This document shows, in pieces, positions 61,339 through 64,000 of a stretch of DNA of 64,000 nt. The translations under genes were made by a program, and so were the position numbers. Location: contig CP075496.1 of NCBI GenBank assembly GCA_021613535.1, positions 11,532,001-11,596,000 on the forward strand. Direction: 5' to 3'. How positions within the stretch are numbered: the first letter of the stretch is position 1; each line of letters opens with the position of its first letter. The stretch comes from Adineta vaga (Eukaryota > Rotifera). The notes beneath the pieces were generated by a model that worked only from the letters and a program-made list of their open reading frames with translations, did not search any database and was not told where the DNA came from.

Positions 61339-62993
61339 TCAATGAATTGTAAATGTTGGATAAAATTTAACAACAGTTGGTGTTGATCCATTCGTTAGTA
61401 ATTCGATTTTTAAAGGAGATTTTTTAAATGATGAATTCGATGCTAAATGATGTATTGCATGATGACTTGTGCCATTAGCAGCAGCATGAAATGTTGATAT
61501 TAATGGATTACCTTTAATTCCACTACTACTCACCGTACTACTATTTTCACGTTTTGAAAATTTTCGAAGATGTTCGGGACGATGTGAATGTTTATAATAT
61601 TGAACAACGGGATTTTCATCCATCGCAGCATGACCAGCAATAATTAGACCATTGGATAAATAACTATTTGTTTGTTTTATTCGTCCGAAATGTTTGATTA
61701 AATCCATAAGACATAAACGAAAATTTTTTCCACATAGAGAATAAAGAAAAAAATTTATCGCAAAATTCGTATAAAATAAATAAAATGTAAACATTTCAAT
61801 AATCGATTCAGTGGAAGATTTTTCATCATATGTATCATCATTAGAGAAGAAGAAATAATACACTTTTAAGAGATGCATAGGTGTATTAAGTAATAAAAAT
61901 GTTGTAGAAATAATAAGTAACATTTTCGTTATACGTCGATGATATTTTGAACGACGTAAACGATGTTCTAAAAGATTATGTAAAATATATGTTGATGGTT
62001 GAATATAATTACGTTCTAATAGACGATCATATTGACCAGATTTAAGAATAATTAACGAATTAAATGTAACAATAGTTAGAAAAGGAATGATAAATGTTAG
62101 AAAAAAATCGATTATATTCATTTGACGAGTAAAACGAAGCCAAGGACGTAAAGTAACACAACGTTTTTCATAGGATGGTACTGTTATTCGTTCGGAATTC
62201 GCTGTTTCAATACCTGATGTCCATAAAGCAGGAGAATAGAGAAATAACGCGAGAAATGTAAGTAATACAACAGCATAACGTGTCCGCGTTGCAGAATTAT
62301 ATTGAGATCGTTTTAAAGGATAAGCAACAACAACATAACGTTCGGTAGTAAATGCAACGGTAAACCTAAAACGAAAAGGTTTTATTTCTAAAACTATTCT
62401 CATTTCTATTTGTAAAACTCTCTGATTCTTTTTAAATTTTAATACGTTAATAATAAAGTTTAAGAATATCATACACGTTCGATACACGATTATTATACAT
62501 AATATTTATGAAATAATTAGATATTCTTTAGAATTTTCAAACAATGTACTTACCATACGGATAATGAACTGAAAACTGTTGTTAAATATACTGTTATTTG
62601 ACAAATTCCACTATTATGAAAGATAAAAACATGAATATTTTCAAGCCAAATCAATCCCAAACAAATCAAATATCCATTATCCGATATCGATAAAGCTGTT
62701 AGATATAAACTACAACTCAAACGTCTAAAATCAAAGAATCTTTTTCTTCTCAATTTCAAATCATTTTCATTTTATTGTTACCTAAGTTTACTTCGAACAA
62801 ATACATAACATGATATTGAATTACCAACAAAACCAAGAATAATAACAATTGCCATATAGATAACACCAAAACGTTTAAGTAAATGTTGAAAATATTTTAC
62901 TGAACTAATATTTGAATCTATATTTTGCATTCCTATCGTAACCACAGGTAGAATAGGTGGCTCCACATAAATAGTCGCATTTAATTTTAACAT
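61339..62993 (-). CDS. Rhodopsin-family GPCR, peptide-receptor type
   Basis: Seven-helix receptor in at least three exons: 62993 to about 62784, about 62733-62555, and about 62366-61339. The N-terminus bears N-glycosylation sequons (MLKLNATIYVEPP). Helix 1 is IVIILGFVGNSISCYVFVRS, helix 2 SLYLTALSISDNGYLICLGL. After helix 3 the DRY equivalent is TTERYVVVAYPLKRSQY, the AYPL-K form common in neuropeptide receptors of the FMRFamide/sex-peptide type. Helix 6 lacks CWxP (FLLLNTPMHLLKV), with NTP in its place, as in several invertebrate peptide receptors. Helix 7 has FAINFFLYSLCGKNFR (N-x-x-x-Y). The tail is Ser/His-rich. Ligand unknown. Confidence 0.87.
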
Positions 62994-64000
62994 GTTCTGT
63001 TTTTCTATCTACAAATGAAAAATCAAAATAAATCCGTTGGATTAATATCTTTATCTTTCGGTCTTACAATAGACGCAATTAATATAATTTGGAAATCTAG
63101 ATTGATAAAATTCTGATATCATGCAAAATAAACTAAGTCTTAATTCCAAATTTATCCGCTTATAATAAATAGTGTAGGCGAAGTGGAAATAATTACTAAT
63201 TACTATGAACACGGGATCTCGTTTCATCTTCTGTTTGTTCAGTAAGATACAAAGAAGAGATTTACCTATTCATAGTTATGATGTCACAAAGTTAGGCAGA
63301 AAAAATACACAGTAGGAAAGCAAAACAGCAAGATTCATAAACAAAGAATATATCATTAATTGTTCTCGTTAGTCAATCAGAAGTATACAAGAAAAACTAA
63401 TGAAATACAATGAAATTTCTCTTCAAACAAACCTTCGACTTGTCATCGAACTATTCATTTTCCTTATTTCGAATATTAATCTATATCGAATTATATTCAA
63501 GCTCTTATCAGTCTAGTCTAATATCAAATAAAGCAATCTATTCAACTTGTACTTCTTGTTGAATCAATTATATAAGAATCAAGAACAAAATTCTCAAATA
63601 TCTCTCGCCTACTCTCATTAGACTTGTTCCTTCTCATGATCACAATATTCTCTAGAGCCTTGTTACAAAGAATACGATATTATTTAATCGAGATTTTCTT
63701 TCTTCTCTCTCATTTGCTATCTTTCTCTCTCTCTCTCTCGCTCTCTTTCTGTTACGCTTATTTTTTTTCTCAAACAAGTTCGTCTACAAACATTATCAGA
63801 CACCTCAGATTGCGAATATGAATAGAGTTTCTAATGAAAAAAGAATCTGGTTGATTATTACGAAGTTAGAAGTACATACACACATACCTACAATGAAAAA
63901 CAAAGAAAATGATATGGTGCATATGTAATTTTTCAAATATTAATTAGTTAATTCATTATTATCATCTAGATATTCAATATCTTTGTTTTATTTATATCAA
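62994..64000. other. Intergenic region at window end
   Basis: About 1 kb with no supported gene. It contains a (CT)n tract at about 63724-63746 and presumably the promoter of the peptide-type GPCR. Confidence 0.5.
63724..63746. repeat. (CT)n microsatellite
   Basis: Dinucleotide run with one interruption (CTCTCG). Confidence 0.9.

Noticed and set aside
1-64000. Transposons, CRISPR arrays, rRNA genes, telomeric repeats
   Set aside because: No transposase, reverse transcriptase, long terminal repeats, direct-repeat arrays or telomere-like tandem hexamers were seen; only microsatellites were found.

Overview
The window is eukaryotic nuclear DNA, AT-rich, with intron-split genes on both strands. 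Most introns are about 45-80 nt, gt...ag, and AT microsatellites are common. The gene set is animal: classical dynamin, TBC1D16, TMEM50, an ENT4-like transporter, SLC16/SLC25/SLC46 carriers, a DEG/ENaC channel and two rhodopsin-family GPCRs. Bacterial- or fungal-looking genes carrying spliceosomal introns sit among them. That mixture, together with the compact AT-rich introns, points to a bdelloid rotifer. This is an inference from composition and gene content; no marker gene was compared.

Layout. 0-8.5 kb, all minus strand: dynamin, an aldo-keto reductase, a HAD-fold protein. 8.5-16.4 kb: a gene-poor stretch, a single-pass membrane protein, a mitochondrial carrier and an SLC46-like transporter. 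16.9-22.2 kb: the most notable locus, a three-gene set matching the mycosporine pathway. It holds an O-methyltransferase (MysB-like, minus), a desmethyl-4-deoxygadusol synthase of the sugar-phosphate cyclase family (MysA-like, minus) and, divergently, an ATP-grasp ligase (MysC-like, plus). Together these would be expected to convert sedoheptulose 7-phosphate and glycine into mycosporine-glycine, a UV-absorbing and antioxidant sunscreen. No MysD ligase or MysE NRPS is present in the window.

22.4-36.6 kb: a secreted EGF/CBM14 protein, an SLC16-like transporter, TBC1D16, an ABCB10-like half transporter and TMEM50. 37.6-45.4 kb: an ENT4-like transporter, a probable amidated neuropeptide precursor, a small single-pass protein, a secreted hevein-type chitin-binding repeat protein, a DUF1304 membrane protein, a duplicated-exon hydrophilic protein with a TATA box and heat-shock-like element, and tRNA-Val(AAC). 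45.4-48.1 kb is gene-poor with GA repeats. 48.1-63.0 kb: an amine-type GPCR, a small two-helix protein, a long coiled-coil protein ending in three tandem 27-nt microexons, a DEG/ENaC channel, tRNA-Leu(TAA), a small secreted protein and a peptide-type GPCR.

Several genes fit the biology of an animal exposed to sunlight and drying (mycosporine set, hydrophilic protein, chitin-binding secreted proteins), but that functional grouping is inference.
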